From Halobellus salinus (lineage in GTDB: Archaea > Halobacteriota > Halobacteria > Halobacteriales > Haloferacaceae), in assembly GCF_014646875.1 (NCBI RefSeq), contig NZ_BMOC01000010.1, forward strand, positions 1-64,000: DNA of 64,000 nt. Direction: 5' to 3'. Both the position numbers and the translations under genes were made by a program. The notes under the pieces are model-generated. The model was not told the DNA's origin, searched no databases, and worked only from the letters and a program-made list of their open reading frames with translations. Shown here piece by piece: positions 33,437 through 43,831 of the stretch (its first letter is position 1; every line of letters starts with the position of its first letter).

Positions 33437-35322
33437 CCGGCGAGCCCATCGGTGACGGGGTCGAGAGCGTCAAGTCGGGCCGAGAGCTGCTCCACACCGG
33501 GTTTTTTCACGCGGTCGGGATTCGCGCGCACCCGGACCGACTCAGTGCCGAGCGAGACGAATCCGAGCCCCAGCGATTCCGCGGTCGCGCGGAGCCCCAG
33601 CCCCGCGTCGGCGTCGCCGCGGGCGACCGCTCGCGCGGGGCTTTCGACCCCTTTCGTGCCGACCGCGAACCCGCGGATCGCGTCGGTGAGATCCGAGCGC
33701 GCCACGCCACGGGTGTCCGCGAGGTCGTCGACCGCGGCGTCGAGACTCGACCGGAGTCCGGCGTCGGTGTTGCGGTTGACGAACCCGAGATCGCGGTCGA
33801 CGAGGTCCCCGAGGCTCTCGGTGTCGTCAGGGGTGCCCGCGGGGACCACCAGCCCCCACTCGCGAGTCCATCCCCCGAGATCGACGGCGTCGACCTCCCG
33901 GTTGGTCGGGCCGGCGACGACCGCGACGTCGGGAACACCGCCGCGGAGTCGGCGCAGCCCCTCGCGGCTGCCGACGGGGCGGAACCGCGGCGAGTCCAGC
34001 CGGTCGAGCAGCCGGGAGAGCGCGGGGTCGTCCTCGCCGACCGCAAGCAGCGTCGGCGGACGGACATCCGGCGAGAAGAGCTGGACCGCCACCTCGTCGC
34101 CCGCGCCCAGATACTCGGTGTCGGGGTCGACCGCAACGACGCCGTCGGCGTCGACGAGGGAGGTGGTCGCACCGGAGCCCTTGTCGACGGGGTACACAAG
34201 CGTGTCGCCGTCAGCGTCGGTCACGAGCCCCGCGGGCATCAGCCGGAGCCGGCCCTCGGCGTACCGCTCGCGGACGGCCATCCGACCCCGGACAGTCGCG
34301 GTCTCGGGTTCGGGGAGTCCCGAGGCTTCACGGATCGCGGGCGCGACGAACGTCCGGAAGATGGTGAGCGCCGAAACCGGGTAGCCGGGCAGGCCGACGT
34401 AGGCACCCCCGCCGAGTTCGCCCACTAGCATCGGCTTGCCGGGCTTGACCGCGACGCCGTGGAGCAGGAGGTCGCCGCGCTCTTCGATCACTCGGTAGAT
34501 CACGTCAACCGCCGACGCCGACGTCGACCCCGAGGAAAGCACGAGATCGCACTCGGATGCGGCCTCGAACAGGAGCTGTTCCATCTGCTCGTAGTCGTCG
34601 CCGGCGTGTGGGTAGAGTTTCGCCTCCCCACCGGCCTCCTCGACGCCCGCCGCGACCGTGTAGCTGTTGACGTCGTAGATCTGTCCCGCCTCGCTCCGGA
34701 GGTCTCCGCCGGGGCGGACGAGTTCGTCGCCGGTGGAGACGATACCGACTGTGGGCCGGCCACGGACCGGGACCTCGTCGACCCCGAGCGCCGACAGCAG
34801 CCCGATCTCCCGGGGCGTGAGCCGGGTCCCGGGGCCGAGCGCACGGGCCCCCGCGGCGATGTCGGTGCCCGCGAGCATCACGTTGTCGCCGGGCGCGACC
34901 GCGGTCCGGGCCTCGACGCCGCGGACCGCGCCGTCGGCCTCCACCTCCTCGGTGCGCTCGACCATCACGACCGCGTCCGCGCCGTCGGGCATCACCGCTC
35001 CCGTCGAGATCTCCGCGGCCTCGCCCTCGCCGACGACGACATCGGGCTCCGCACCCGCGTGGACGGTTCCGACCAGATCGAACGCGACGGGGTCGGCCTC
35101 GTCGGCGCCGAAGGTGTCGCGGCCGCGGACGGCGTAGCCGTCGACGCTCGCTCGGTCGAACCCGGGCACGTCGAGGTCGGCGTCGACCCGCTCAGCCAGG
35201 ATCCGTCCCCGGGCGTCCGACAGCGGGACCGTCTCCGGGTCCGGGGCGAGATCCAGCGAGTCGATGGCGTCGTGGGCGGCCTCGGGCGCGGCGAGGTCAC
35301 GGAACTGTTTCCGGTCACTCAC
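33421..35322 (-). CDS. moeA: MoeA-type molybdenum insertase with C-terminal substrate-binding domain
   Basis: The 633-residue protein has a full MoeA part (about residues 1-400). Recognisable elements are LDVPGFDRASVDGYAVRGRDTFG, GDNVMLAGTDIAAGA, GIVSTGDELV, LSSGSTSASAVDVIYRV and GLPGYPVSALTIF. The C-terminal 200 residues resemble a periplasmic-type molybdate/LysR-like ligand-binding domain (VAVVAGPTNREVDAVDL). It inserts molybdate or tungstate into the pterin. The GTG start overlaps the stop of the upstream moeA by 4 bp, so the two are coupled. Confidence 0.9.
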   Translation of the reverse strand: MSDRKQFRDLAAPEAAHDAIDSLDLAPDPETVPLSDARGRILAERVDADLDVPGFDRASVDGYAVRGRDTFGADEADPVAFDLVGTVHAGAEPDVVVGEGEAAEISTGAVMPDGADAVVMVERTEEVEADGAVRGVEARTAVAPGDNVMLAGTDIAAGARALGPGTRLTPREIGLLSALGVDEVPVRGRPTVGIVSTGDELVRPGGDLRSEAGQIYDVNSYTVAAGVEEAGGEAKLYPHAGDDYEQMEQLLFEAASECDLVLSSGSTSASAVDVIYRVIEERGDLLLHGVAVKPGKPMLVGELGGGAYVGLPGYPVSALTIFRTFVAPAIREASGLPEPETATVRGRMAVRERYAEGRLRLMPAGLVTDADGDTLVYPVDKGSGATTSLVDADGVVAVDPDTEYLGAGDEVAVQLFSPDVRPPTLLAVGEDDPALSRLLDRLDSPRFRPVGSREGLRRLRGGVPDVAVVAGPTNREVDAVDLGGWTREWGLVVPAGTPDDTESLGDLVDRDLGFVNRNTDAGLRSSLDAAVDDLADTRGVARSDLTDAIRGFAVGTKGVESPARAVARGDADAGLGLRATAESLGLGFVSLGTESVRVRANPDRVKKPGVEQLSARLDALDPVTDGLAGYDPE

Positions 35323-36617
35323 GCCGACCACTCCCACCGTTCGACCGCGACGGTCTCGCCCGCGTCGTACCCCTCCCGCCCCTCGGGGACGGCGACCCAC
35401 CCGTCCGCGAGCGCGACCGAGGAGAGCACCCCCGACCCCGACGCGCGGGTGGGTGTCGCGGCGGGCACGGAGGCGTCGCCGGCGTCGTCCGGCGCTGTAT
35501 CGGCGTCACCCTCCTCGTCGAGTTCAACCCGCGCGAACGTCCGGACGCCGGGTTCGCTCGGGATCTTCCGCGTGAGCCGCGCTCGGAGTGTCGGCGGCGG
35601 GTCGTCCGGGAGGTGGCCCAGCCGTTTCACCAGCGGCCGGAGGAACTGCACCGCGTTCACGATGGCGGCGACCGGGTAGCCGGGGAGCATCACCACCGGC
35701 GTTTCGTCGACCACGCCGAGCGCGACGGGGTGGCCGGGTTTGAGCGCGACCCCGTGGACCAGGACCTCCCCCAGGTCGTCGACGACCTCCGGGATGAGGT
35801 CGCGGGCGCCGACCGAGGACCCACCGGTCGTCACCACGATGTCTTTGGTGAGGTCGCGCTGAACCGCCGCGCGAAGCGCCGCTTCGTCGTCGGTCACGAC
35901 GTTTCGGTAGGTGGGGACGCCGCCCCACCGCTGGACCAGTTGGGAGACGGTGAGTCCGTTGGTCTCGATGACCTCGCCGGGGTCGGGATCCGACTGGACG
36001 AGTTCCTCGCCCGTGGGGATCACGCCGACGGTCGGGCGCTCATAGGCGGTCACGCGGTCAACGCCGACGGATTTCAACAGCCCGAGATCGGAGGGTCGAA
36101 GCTGGTGGCCGCGGTCGAACAGTGGCTGCCCCTTCGAGACGTCCTCGCCGACCGGCGCGACGTTTTCGCCTGCAGTGACCGCATCGAACACCTCCAACTC
36201 GCTGCCGACGTGGTCGGCGTGTTCGATCATGACGACTGCGTCCGCGCCGTCGGGGAGTTCGCTCCCGGTGTGGACCCGAACGGCAGACCCGTCGGCGACC
36301 GCTGTCTCCGGCGACGACTCGGCGGTGTCGTCGGCGACGCGGAGCGCGCCCGGCGAGCGGTCCGAGGACCCGAACGTGTCCTGCGCGCGGACAGCCCACC
36401 CGTCCATGGCGGCTCGGTCGTAGTCGGGAACCGCCCGCGGCGATTCGACGGGGTCGGCGAGCGCGCGGCCGTCGGCGGGGATCAGTGCGAGGCGTTCGGT
36501 CCGATCGTGGGGTGTCACGGCGTCGAGAACGCGCTCGCGGGCGTCGTCGATGCGGGTGCGGTTCTTGAACCCGGCCGATCGGCGGTCGGGGGCGTCGTCG
36601 GTGTCCGCGGAGTCCAT
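35319..36617 (-). CDS. moeA: Molybdenum insertase MoeA
   Basis: The 432 residues show AVPDYDRAAMDGWAVRAQDTF, AGENVAPVGEDVSKGQ, GVIPTGEELVQ, VVTTGGSSVGARDLIPEV and MLPGYPVAAIVNAVQF, the standard MoeA blocks. The ATG at MDSADTDDAP is chosen; an earlier in-frame codon lies in the promoter area. Two MoeA paralogues in tandem are common in archaea and may divide molybdenum and tungsten insertion. This is consistent with the tungstopterin AOR in this window. Confidence 0.92.
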   Translation of the reverse strand: MDSADTDDAPDRRSAGFKNRTRIDDARERVLDAVTPHDRTERLALIPADGRALADPVESPRAVPDYDRAAMDGWAVRAQDTFGSSDRSPGALRVADDTAESSPETAVADGSAVRVHTGSELPDGADAVVMIEHADHVGSELEVFDAVTAGENVAPVGEDVSKGQPLFDRGHQLRPSDLGLLKSVGVDRVTAYERPTVGVIPTGEELVQSDPDPGEVIETNGLTVSQLVQRWGGVPTYRNVVTDDEAALRAAVQRDLTKDIVVTTGGSSVGARDLIPEVVDDLGEVLVHGVALKPGHPVALGVVDETPVVMLPGYPVAAIVNAVQFLRPLVKRLGHLPDDPPPTLRARLTRKIPSEPGVRTFARVELDEEGDADTAPDDAGDASVPAATPTRASGSGVLSSVALADGWVAVPEGREGYDAGETVAVERWEWSA

Positions 36618-36744
36618 ACGGTCGATTGCGCCCGCGGACGCAAAAAGGTCCGCGGCCTGCTCTGGCGAGAACAGTATATCCCTTGTGGCCGGGACAACGA
36701 CCACAACCGCGGCCTTTTTCGACCTCCCGTCACTACCGACTGGT

Positions 36745-37113
36745 ATGCAAGGACTGCGGAACGCGCTTCGGGACCTCCCCGAGTCGGTGTTCGCCGATCT
36801 GCTGGAGTCCGACGACGCCTACCTCATCGTGCTCGACCTCCCCGGGGTGACCGCCGACACCGCAGAGCTCCGCGTCGAGGGCGGCCGGCTCGTCGTTGAG
36901 GCGCGGCGTCGCAAGGACGTACCGGGGGAGTTCCGCTACGTCGACGAGGAGCGGTCGCTGTTCGTCGACGCCGAACTCCCGCTGCCACCGGACGCGACCG
37001 GTGCGGGGGCGTCCGCGGAGTCGGACAGCGGGGTTTTCGAGGTACAGATCCCGAAGCGGGAGGCAGCCCCCAAGGAGTCAATCCCGATCACGTCGGCCGG
37101 AGACGACGCGTAA
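36745..37113 (+). CDS. Hsp20/alpha-crystallin family protein
   Basis: The 122-residue small heat-shock protein has a short N-terminal helix, then the alpha-crystallin beta sandwich: DDAYLIVLDLPGVTADTAELRVEGGRLVVEARRR and ESDSGVFEVQIPKRE. The usual C-terminal IxI anchor is represented by the SIPIT segment. A ctttttc box 28 bp before the ATG serves as a leaderless promoter. It is divergent from moeA and 9 bp before the UbiB kinase gene, so it may be the first gene of a two-gene operon. Confidence 0.9.
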   Translation: MQGLRNALRDLPESVFADLLESDDAYLIVLDLPGVTADTAELRVEGGRLVVEARRRKDVPGEFRYVDEERSLFVDAELPLPPDATGAGASAESDSGVFEVQIPKREAAPKESIPITSAGDDA

Positions 37114-37122
37114 CCGCCGCCC

Positions 37123-38805
37123 GTGAATCTCCGCGCGTACTGGCGGTTCCTCCGCGTCATCCGGCAGTTCTTCCCGTTGATCGTCGCCTACACCCGCGAC
37201 CGTCGGAGGTACGTCCTCTTCGGCGGGACCCGGCGGGTCGACCCCGAGACGCAGCTCAAGCGGGCGGACATCCTGCTCAACTCGCTTCTCACGCTCGGGC
37301 CGACGTTCATCAAACTCGGGCAGTTGCTGTCGACTCGCCCGGACATCCTCCCGCCGGCGTACATCGATGTGCTATCCAGCCTCCAAGACGACGTGCCGCC
37401 CGCCCCGTGGGACGAGTCCCAGCGGGTCATCGAGGACGAACTCGGCCCCGTTGACGAGGCGTTCGACGACTTCGACCGCGACCCCATCAGCGGCGCCAGC
37501 CTCGGCCAGGTGTACACCGCAAAGCACGACGGCGACCCCGTCGCGGTGAAGGTCCGCCGGCCGGGGATCGAGTCGTTGGTCGAAGCCGACCTCCGGGTTG
37601 TCAAGTGGTCGCTCCCGCTCGTGAAGCGGTTCATCGGGCAGGGCCGAGCCTTCTCGTTGGAGAACCTCGCCGACGAGTTCTCGAAGACCATCCGTCAGGA
37701 GATGGACTACAGCCGGGAGAGGCGGATCTTAGCGGAGATCGGCGGGAATTTCCGTGAGAGTCCGGAGATCCGGATCCCGCGGGCGATCGATGACCGCTCG
37801 GGCCCCCGCGTGCTCACGATGGAGTATCTCCCGGGGACCAAGATCAACGACACCGACACCCTCGACGAGAAGGGAATCGACCGGACCGAGTTGGCGACGA
37901 CGCTTCAGCGCGTCTACCTCCAGATGATCGTTGACGACGGGGTGTTCCACGCCGACCCCCACCCCGGGAACCTCGCGGTCACCGACAACGGGGAGATCAT
38001 CTTCTACGACTTCGGGATGTCGGGGACGGTCGATCCCTTCATCCAAGACAAGATCATCGACTTCTATCTCGCGGTCGCAAACCAGGACATCGACGCTATC
38101 CTCGATACCCTCATCGAGATGGGAACGCTGTCGCCGGAGGCCGACCGCCAGGTCATGGGCGACGTGATGGAACTCGCCATCGCGGACGCACGGGGCGAAG
38201 ACATCGAGCAGTACCGCGTCCAGCAGATCATCGAGCAGGTGGAGTCGACCATCTACGAGTTCCCGCTCCGGCTGCCGCGCAACCTCGCTTTGATCCTCCG
38301 GGTCGCGACCGTGGTCGAGGGCGTCTGTGTCACGCTCGACCCCGACTTCGACTTCATTTCGGTCGCGACCGACTACCTCCAAGAGGAGGGCTACTACGAG
38401 GAGACCGCAAAACAGCTCATCACTGAGGGCGGCCAGCAGATCCAGGCGACCACCCGGGCACTGTTCGAGGTGCCGCCGAAGCTGAACCGGACGCTCGACC
38501 GGGTCGAAAACGACAACCTCACTGTCAACGTCCGGCTGGAGGACGACAACGACGTACTCGACCAGCTTGCGCGCCGGATCGTCTACGGGCTGTTCGTCGC
38601 GGTTGGCGCGCTCTCGACTGCGATCCTCTTTGCGTTCGATGGGACGAGCGTCCTGCCGGCAGCGGTGGCCGCCGCGCTTTCGATCCCGCCGCTGATCGCG
38701 CTCTACCGGTCGTTCCGCCAGAAGCGCGGACTCAAGGCGAAACCCCAGTTCACTCGCCAGAGCATGCGCGAGGGTCGCGATCAAGAGGAGCGTCCGGGCA
38801 GGTGA
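37123..38805 (+). CDS. UbiB/ABC1/COQ8-family atypical kinase
   Basis: The 560 residues carry the UbiB N-terminal motif LGPTFIKLGQLLSTRPD. They also carry the ALGQ-loop equivalent PISGASLGQVYTAKHDGDPVAVKVRRPG with its catalytic Lys, MEYLPGTKIND, the catalytic FHADPHPGNLAV and the metal-binding IIFYDFGMSG. Two membrane helices close the protein. Relatives support quinone synthesis or lipid homeostasis through ATPase activity. It begins with GTG. The TGA stop lies in the end of a transposon-derived hairpin (38803-38831), so the original C terminus may have been different. Confidence 0.93.
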   Translation: MNLRAYWRFLRVIRQFFPLIVAYTRDRRRYVLFGGTRRVDPETQLKRADILLNSLLTLGPTFIKLGQLLSTRPDILPPAYIDVLSSLQDDVPPAPWDESQRVIEDELGPVDEAFDDFDRDPISGASLGQVYTAKHDGDPVAVKVRRPGIESLVEADLRVVKWSLPLVKRFIGQGRAFSLENLADEFSKTIRQEMDYSRERRILAEIGGNFRESPEIRIPRAIDDRSGPRVLTMEYLPGTKINDTDTLDEKGIDRTELATTLQRVYLQMIVDDGVFHADPHPGNLAVTDNGEIIFYDFGMSGTVDPFIQDKIIDFYLAVANQDIDAILDTLIEMGTLSPEADRQVMGDVMELAIADARGEDIEQYRVQQIIEQVESTIYEFPLRLPRNLALILRVATVVEGVCVTLDPDFDFISVATDYLQEEGYYEETAKQLITEGGQQIQATTRALFEVPPKLNRTLDRVENDNLTVNVRLEDDNDVLDQLARRIVYGLFVAVGALSTAILFAFDGTSVLPAAVAAALSIPPLIALYRSFRQKRGLKAKPQFTRQSMREGRDQEERPGR

Positions 38806-38900
38806 ACCGCCTCGGGGTCAAGCCCCGAGGCACTCGGCTTGGTCTTCTGTGGAACACCGGAGCCTGTGTGTCCGCGCGGTGGATGGCCGCCGCAGTTATC
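38803..38900 (-). mobile_element. Solo right end of an IS1341-type (IS200/IS605 group) element
   Basis: Read on the minus strand, this carries a perfect 9-bp hairpin, GCCTCGGGG with loop CTTGA, followed by the terminal ggttca. This is the form of haloarchaeal tnpB-element right ends, from which omega/reRNA-type transcripts arise. The same block ends the element at 47525. No tnpB adjoins it. The TGA of the UbiB gene (38803-38805) is the complement of the terminal TCA. The inner boundary near 38900 is approximate. Confidence 0.6.
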
Positions 38901-38923
38901 AGGTTTGAGTGTGTGACGCGTGG

Positions 38924-38929
38924 TTTTAT
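38924..38929 (+). promoter_or_regulatory. TATA box of the DUF5518-like gene
   Basis: TTTTAT is centred about 28 bp before the ATG at 38955, consistent with leaderless transcription. It fixes the start of the gene within a frame that is open for another 51 codons upstream. Confidence 0.55.
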
Positions 38930-38954
38930 GTCCGGATGCGTGGATTCGGGCGGT

Positions 38955-40314
<1,360 letters not shown>

Positions 40315-40483
40315 GCAAATGATTGGGGAGTCAGACTGCCACCGTAGCGTGGCTTATGTCTTCGGGTGTCGGCTTCCGACCCGAGTGCAGGGGTCGGGGC
40401 ATCCGCCTCATACCGCCTGCGAAGCAATCACCCGGGGTGGCGGTACCGGCTGGCGAACACCGTGAGGCCGCGTTTCCAAACCG

Positions 40484-40489
40484 TTTATA
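40484..40489 (+). promoter_or_regulatory. TATA box of aif5A
   Basis: TTTATA is centred 27 bp before the ATG of the aIF5A gene, the expected position for a leaderless haloarchaeal transcript. It lies just outside the debris of the tnpB element, so the promoter survived the insertion. Confidence 0.65.
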
Positions 40490-40513
40490 CCGGCCACACG
40501 ACAATCCCGAGGT

Positions 40514-40888
40514 ATGCCGAAAGAGCAGAAGCAGGTCCGTGATCTGCAGGAGGGCAGTTATGTGATGATGGACGAGTCGCCGTGTAAGATCAACGCCTAC
40601 AGCACAGCGAAACCGGGAAAACACGGGAGCGCGAAGGCCCGCGTCGAGGGTCGCGGCGTCTTCGACGGCCGGAAGCGATCGCTGAGCCAGCCGGTCGACG
40701 CGAAGGTGTGGGTCCCGATCATCGAGCGGAAGCAGGGGCAGGTCGTCTCGGTGACCGGCGATGACGCCCAGATCATGGACCTCGAGACCTACCAGACGTT
40801 CACGATGCTGATCCCCGACGACGAGGCGCTCTCGCCCGACGACGAGATCGAGTACCTCGAGTACGAGGGCCAGCGGAAGATCGTCTGA
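40514..40888 (+). CDS. eif5A: Translation factor aIF5A
   Basis: aIF5A helps ribosomes through difficult peptide bonds after hypusine modification. The 124 residues contain the modification loop [16 protein letters not shown], with the target Lys at 36, in the SH3-like N-terminal domain. The OB-fold C-terminal domain ([31 protein letters not shown]) follows. It heads a cluster with agmatinase and, two genes on, deoxyhypusine synthase, which together make the modification. Confidence 0.96.
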   Translation: MPKEQKQVRDLQEGSYVMMDESPCKINAYSTAKPGKHGSAKARVEGRGVFDGRKRSLSQPVDAKVWVPIIERKQGQVVSVTGDDAQIMDLETYQTFTMLIPDDEALSPDDEIEYLEYEGQRKIV

Positions 40889-40898
40889 GGCGACGCGG

Positions 40899-41768
40899 AT
40901 GTTCCCAGGGGCGACCGCGTCACAGGAGGAGGCGGCGTACGCCGTTGTGGGGGCTCCGCTCGACGCGTCCACGTCGTTTCACCCGGGAACCCGGTTCGGC
41001 CCCGAGCGGATCCGACGGTTCGCCCGGCCGTTCGACGACTACGACCGGGCGAGCGGCCTGCGGTTTTCTGACCTTGCCGTCCACGACCGCGGCGACGTCC
41101 GCGCGTGGGACGACATCCCGGAGTACCTACGGTGGCTGGCGGGTACGTTGCGTGATGTCGTTGGCGACGGCGCCACCCCGGTGGTGCTCGGCGGTGAACA
41201 CACGGTCTCGGCGGCGGGCGTGAACGCGGTCGCCCCCGAGGTGTTCGTCTGTCTCGACGCTCACCTCGACCTCCGGGAGGAGTACGACGGCAACGGGTAC
41301 AGCCACGCCACCGTAACCCGGCGGATTCTCGACCGGGTCGGCGCCGGCGTCGGCCGAGACGGAAGCAGAGACGACGCCAGCAGCGTCGAGGAGGTGGTCA
41401 TCATCGGGGCGAGAACCGGCTCGCCTGCGGAGTGGGATCGGGCCGGGCGGCCGGATGTCACCGTTGTCGCCCCCGAGGACGTTCCCGAGTTCGACCTCGA
41501 CGCCCGCGTGAACGGCCGGAGTGCGTACCTGAGCGTCGACATTGACGCCGCCGACCCCGGGTTCGCGCCGGGGACGGGGACCCCCGAGCCGTTCGGGCTG
41601 GCGCCCCGGACGATGCGCGACGTGGTCCGTACCGTCGCGCCGTCGGCCGAGGGGTTCGATGTCGTCGAAGTCAACGACCGGGACGACGGCCAGGCGGCGT
41701 CGCTCGCGGCGAAGCTGTGTCGGGCGTTCGTGTACGCGCACGCCGACAGCCGGGAACAGTCCGACTGA
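40899..41768 (+). CDS. speB: Agmatinase / arginase-family ureohydrolase
   Basis: The 289 residues hold the dimanganese ligands GGEHTVS, DAHLDLR and SVDIDAADPGFAPGTGTPEP in proper order, and the N-terminal GAPLDASTSFHPGTRFGPERIRRF. Family members hydrolyse agmatine to putrescine and urea. In haloarchaea an agmatinase-like protein acts in the IF5A modification route, where the aminobutyl-guanidine adduct is converted to deoxyhypusine. The gene starts 10 bp after aif5A, supporting that role here. Confidence 0.93.
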   Translation: MFPGATASQEEAAYAVVGAPLDASTSFHPGTRFGPERIRRFARPFDDYDRASGLRFSDLAVHDRGDVRAWDDIPEYLRWLAGTLRDVVGDGATPVVLGGEHTVSAAGVNAVAPEVFVCLDAHLDLREEYDGNGYSHATVTRRILDRVGAGVGRDGSRDDASSVEEVVIIGARTGSPAEWDRAGRPDVTVVAPEDVPEFDLDARVNGRSAYLSVDIDAADPGFAPGTGTPEPFGLAPRTMRDVVRTVAPSAEGFDVVEVNDRDDGQAASLAAKLCRAFVYAHADSREQSD

Positions 41769-41816
41769 GAGCCGCCGACCGGGGGGTACAAGCCGCCGGC
41801 GGCCGACACAGGCGGT

Positions 41817-42581
41817 ATGGAGCTTTCGACCCTCGTCGATCGACTCGACGACCGGCTCCGGACGGGAGAGTACGCCGACGTCGACGCCAGCGCCAACGGC
41901 CTCCAGGTCGGCCCCGACGACGCCACCGTCGAGCGCGCGGCGTTCGCGGTCGACGCCGCGGCCGCGACCATCGAGGACGCCGCCGCCGCCGGCGCCGACC
42001 TGCTCGTGACTCACCACGGCCTCGTGTGGGGTGGGATGGACCGGGTGACCGGTCGGGAGTACGACGCCGTCGCCGCGCTCGTCGATCACGACATCGCGCT
42101 GTACGTCTCACACCTCCCGCTCGACGGTCACCCCTCGCTGGGGAACGCCGCGGGGCTGGCCGACCACCTCGACCTCGACGACCAGACACCGTTCGGGACG
42201 ATCGGCCCCGTGACGATCGGGCGACAGGGCCGGGCGGCCGACGCGTACTCGACCGATGACCTCCGCGAGCGACTGTCGGAGCTGGCCACCGGCGGCCGGG
42301 AGCCGCAGGTACTGGAGTTCGGTCCCGACGAGATCGAGGAGGTCGCGATCGTGACCGGCTCGGGCGTCGACTGGCTCGACGAGGCGGTCGCGTCGGGCGC
42401 CGACGCCCTGGTCACCGGCGAGGGGAAACAGCAGGTCTACCACGAGGCCAGAGAGGCGGGCATCACGGTCGCGCTCGGCGGTCACTACGCGACCGAGACC
42501 GTCGGCGTCGAACGGCTCGCCGATCTCGTCGCCGACTGGGGCGTCGAGACGACGAGTCTCTCGCACCCGACCGGGCTGTGA
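41817..42581 (+). CDS. Nif3-like dinuclear-metal hexameric protein
   Basis: The 254 residues match the Nif3/YbgI group: NGLQVGPDDATVERAAFAVDAA at the N terminus, LLVTHHGLVWGGMDRVTGREY with the metal-binding HH, YVSHLPLDGHPSLGNAAGLA, and the C-terminal VTGEGKQQVYHEAREAGITVALGGHYATETVG with the last ligands. The family binds two metals and has hydrolase-like features, but its physiological role is unresolved. It lies 48 bp after agmatinase and 102 bp before dhs. Confidence 0.92.
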   Translation: MELSTLVDRLDDRLRTGEYADVDASANGLQVGPDDATVERAAFAVDAAAATIEDAAAAGADLLVTHHGLVWGGMDRVTGREYDAVAALVDHDIALYVSHLPLDGHPSLGNAAGLADHLDLDDQTPFGTIGPVTIGRQGRAADAYSTDDLRERLSELATGGREPQVLEFGPDEIEEVAIVTGSGVDWLDEAVASGADALVTGEGKQQVYHEAREAGITVALGGHYATETVGVERLADLVADWGVETTSLSHPTGL

Positions 42582-42683
42582 TCGGAGAGCGGGACCGAGC
42601 GGGTCCGACACCGGACGCCACCTCCGAGACCGTCGCCGCGCCGGACCGCGACACCTAACCCCGCAGGCCGTCCACGGGGTCGT

Positions 42684-43775
42684 ATGCACGACGACTCCGA
42701 CGACACCCACGGACAGGGAGGGCACGGCCCCAACCGCGAGGAGTTCCACGAGGCACCCATCGGCCACGCGGAGGTCCGCGGCGGGATGACCGTCGGCGAA
42801 CTCGCCACGGAGTACGGGAAGGCCGGGATCGGCGCCGCGACGGTCGACGAGGCCGTCGACATCTACGCGGAGATGCTGGCCCGCGATGACGTGACCAACC
42901 TCTTCGGGCTCGCAGGCGCGATGGTCCCAACCGGGATGCGGGCGATCGTCGCTGATCTGATCCGTGACGGCCACATCGACGCCCTGGTGACGACGGGCGC
43001 GAACCTCACCCACGACTCGATCGAGGCGATCGGCGGAAAACACCACCACGGCCGCGCCGACCCCCACGATCCACACCCCGCCGGCGACAGCGGGGCCGGC
43101 GATGGCAGCGGCAACGGGAGTGAGACCGCGCGGGAACACGACGAGACCCTCCGCGACGAGGGTGTCGACCGCATCTACAACGTCTACCTCCCGCAGGAGC
43201 ATTTCGCGCTGTTCGAGACCCACCTCCGGGACAACGTGTTTCCGACCGTGGAGCGCCGGGTGTCGATTCAGGAGTTTACCGCAGAGCTCGGACGCGCGAA
43301 CGCCGCGCAGAACGCAGAGCGCGATGTCGACGAAGACAGCGGGATCGCCGCCGCGGCGTACGAAAGCGACGTCCCGATCTACTGCCCCGCGATCCAGGAT
43401 TCCGTGCTGGGGATCCAGGCGTGGATCTACTCGCAGACCTCGGAGTTCGGGCTGGACGCCTTGAGCGATATGACCCACCTCTCGGACCTGGCGTTCGACG
43501 CCGACCGGGCGGGCGCGATGGTGGTCGGCGGCGGCGTCCCGAAGAACTACGTGCTCCAGACGATGCTGACGATTCCCGACGCGTACGACTACGCCGTCCA
43601 GCTGACTATGGACCCCGACCACACGGGAGGGTTGTCGGGCGCGACGCTCGACGAGGCGCGGTCGTGGGGGAAACTGGAGAAGTCCGCGCGGAACGCCACT
43701 GTGGTCGGCGACGCGACGGTCACGCTGCCGCTGGTCGTCGCCGCCGCGCGCGAACGGGCCGGCGAGCGGGAGTAG
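42684..43775 (+). CDS. dhs: Deoxyhypusine synthase
   Basis: This enzyme transfers an aminobutyl group (or in archaea an agmatine-derived one) to the Lys of aIF5A. The 363 residues show NLFGLAGAMVPTGMRAIVADLI, TGANLTHDSIEAIG and YCPAIQDSVLG. The active-site segment DEARSWGKLEKSARNATVVGDATVTLPL carries the catalytic Lys at 330. An Asp/Gly/His-rich insert at about 121-160 interrupts the usual fold and is likely a surface loop. The clustering with aif5A and agmatinase is strong functional context. Confidence 0.95.
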   Translation: MHDDSDDTHGQGGHGPNREEFHEAPIGHAEVRGGMTVGELATEYGKAGIGAATVDEAVDIYAEMLARDDVTNLFGLAGAMVPTGMRAIVADLIRDGHIDALVTTGANLTHDSIEAIGGKHHHGRADPHDPHPAGDSGAGDGSGNGSETAREHDETLRDEGVDRIYNVYLPQEHFALFETHLRDNVFPTVERRVSIQEFTAELGRANAAQNAERDVDEDSGIAAAAYESDVPIYCPAIQDSVLGIQAWIYSQTSEFGLDALSDMTHLSDLAFDADRAGAMVVGGGVPKNYVLQTMLTIPDAYDYAVQLTMDPDHTGGLSGATLDEARSWGKLEKSARNATVVGDATVTLPLVVAAARERAGERE

Positions 43776-43831
43776 CGCGCGGTCGGGCGGAGTCGCGGAC
43801 TGCGTCCCCGTGGCGCCCGTCTCCGAGCCGA

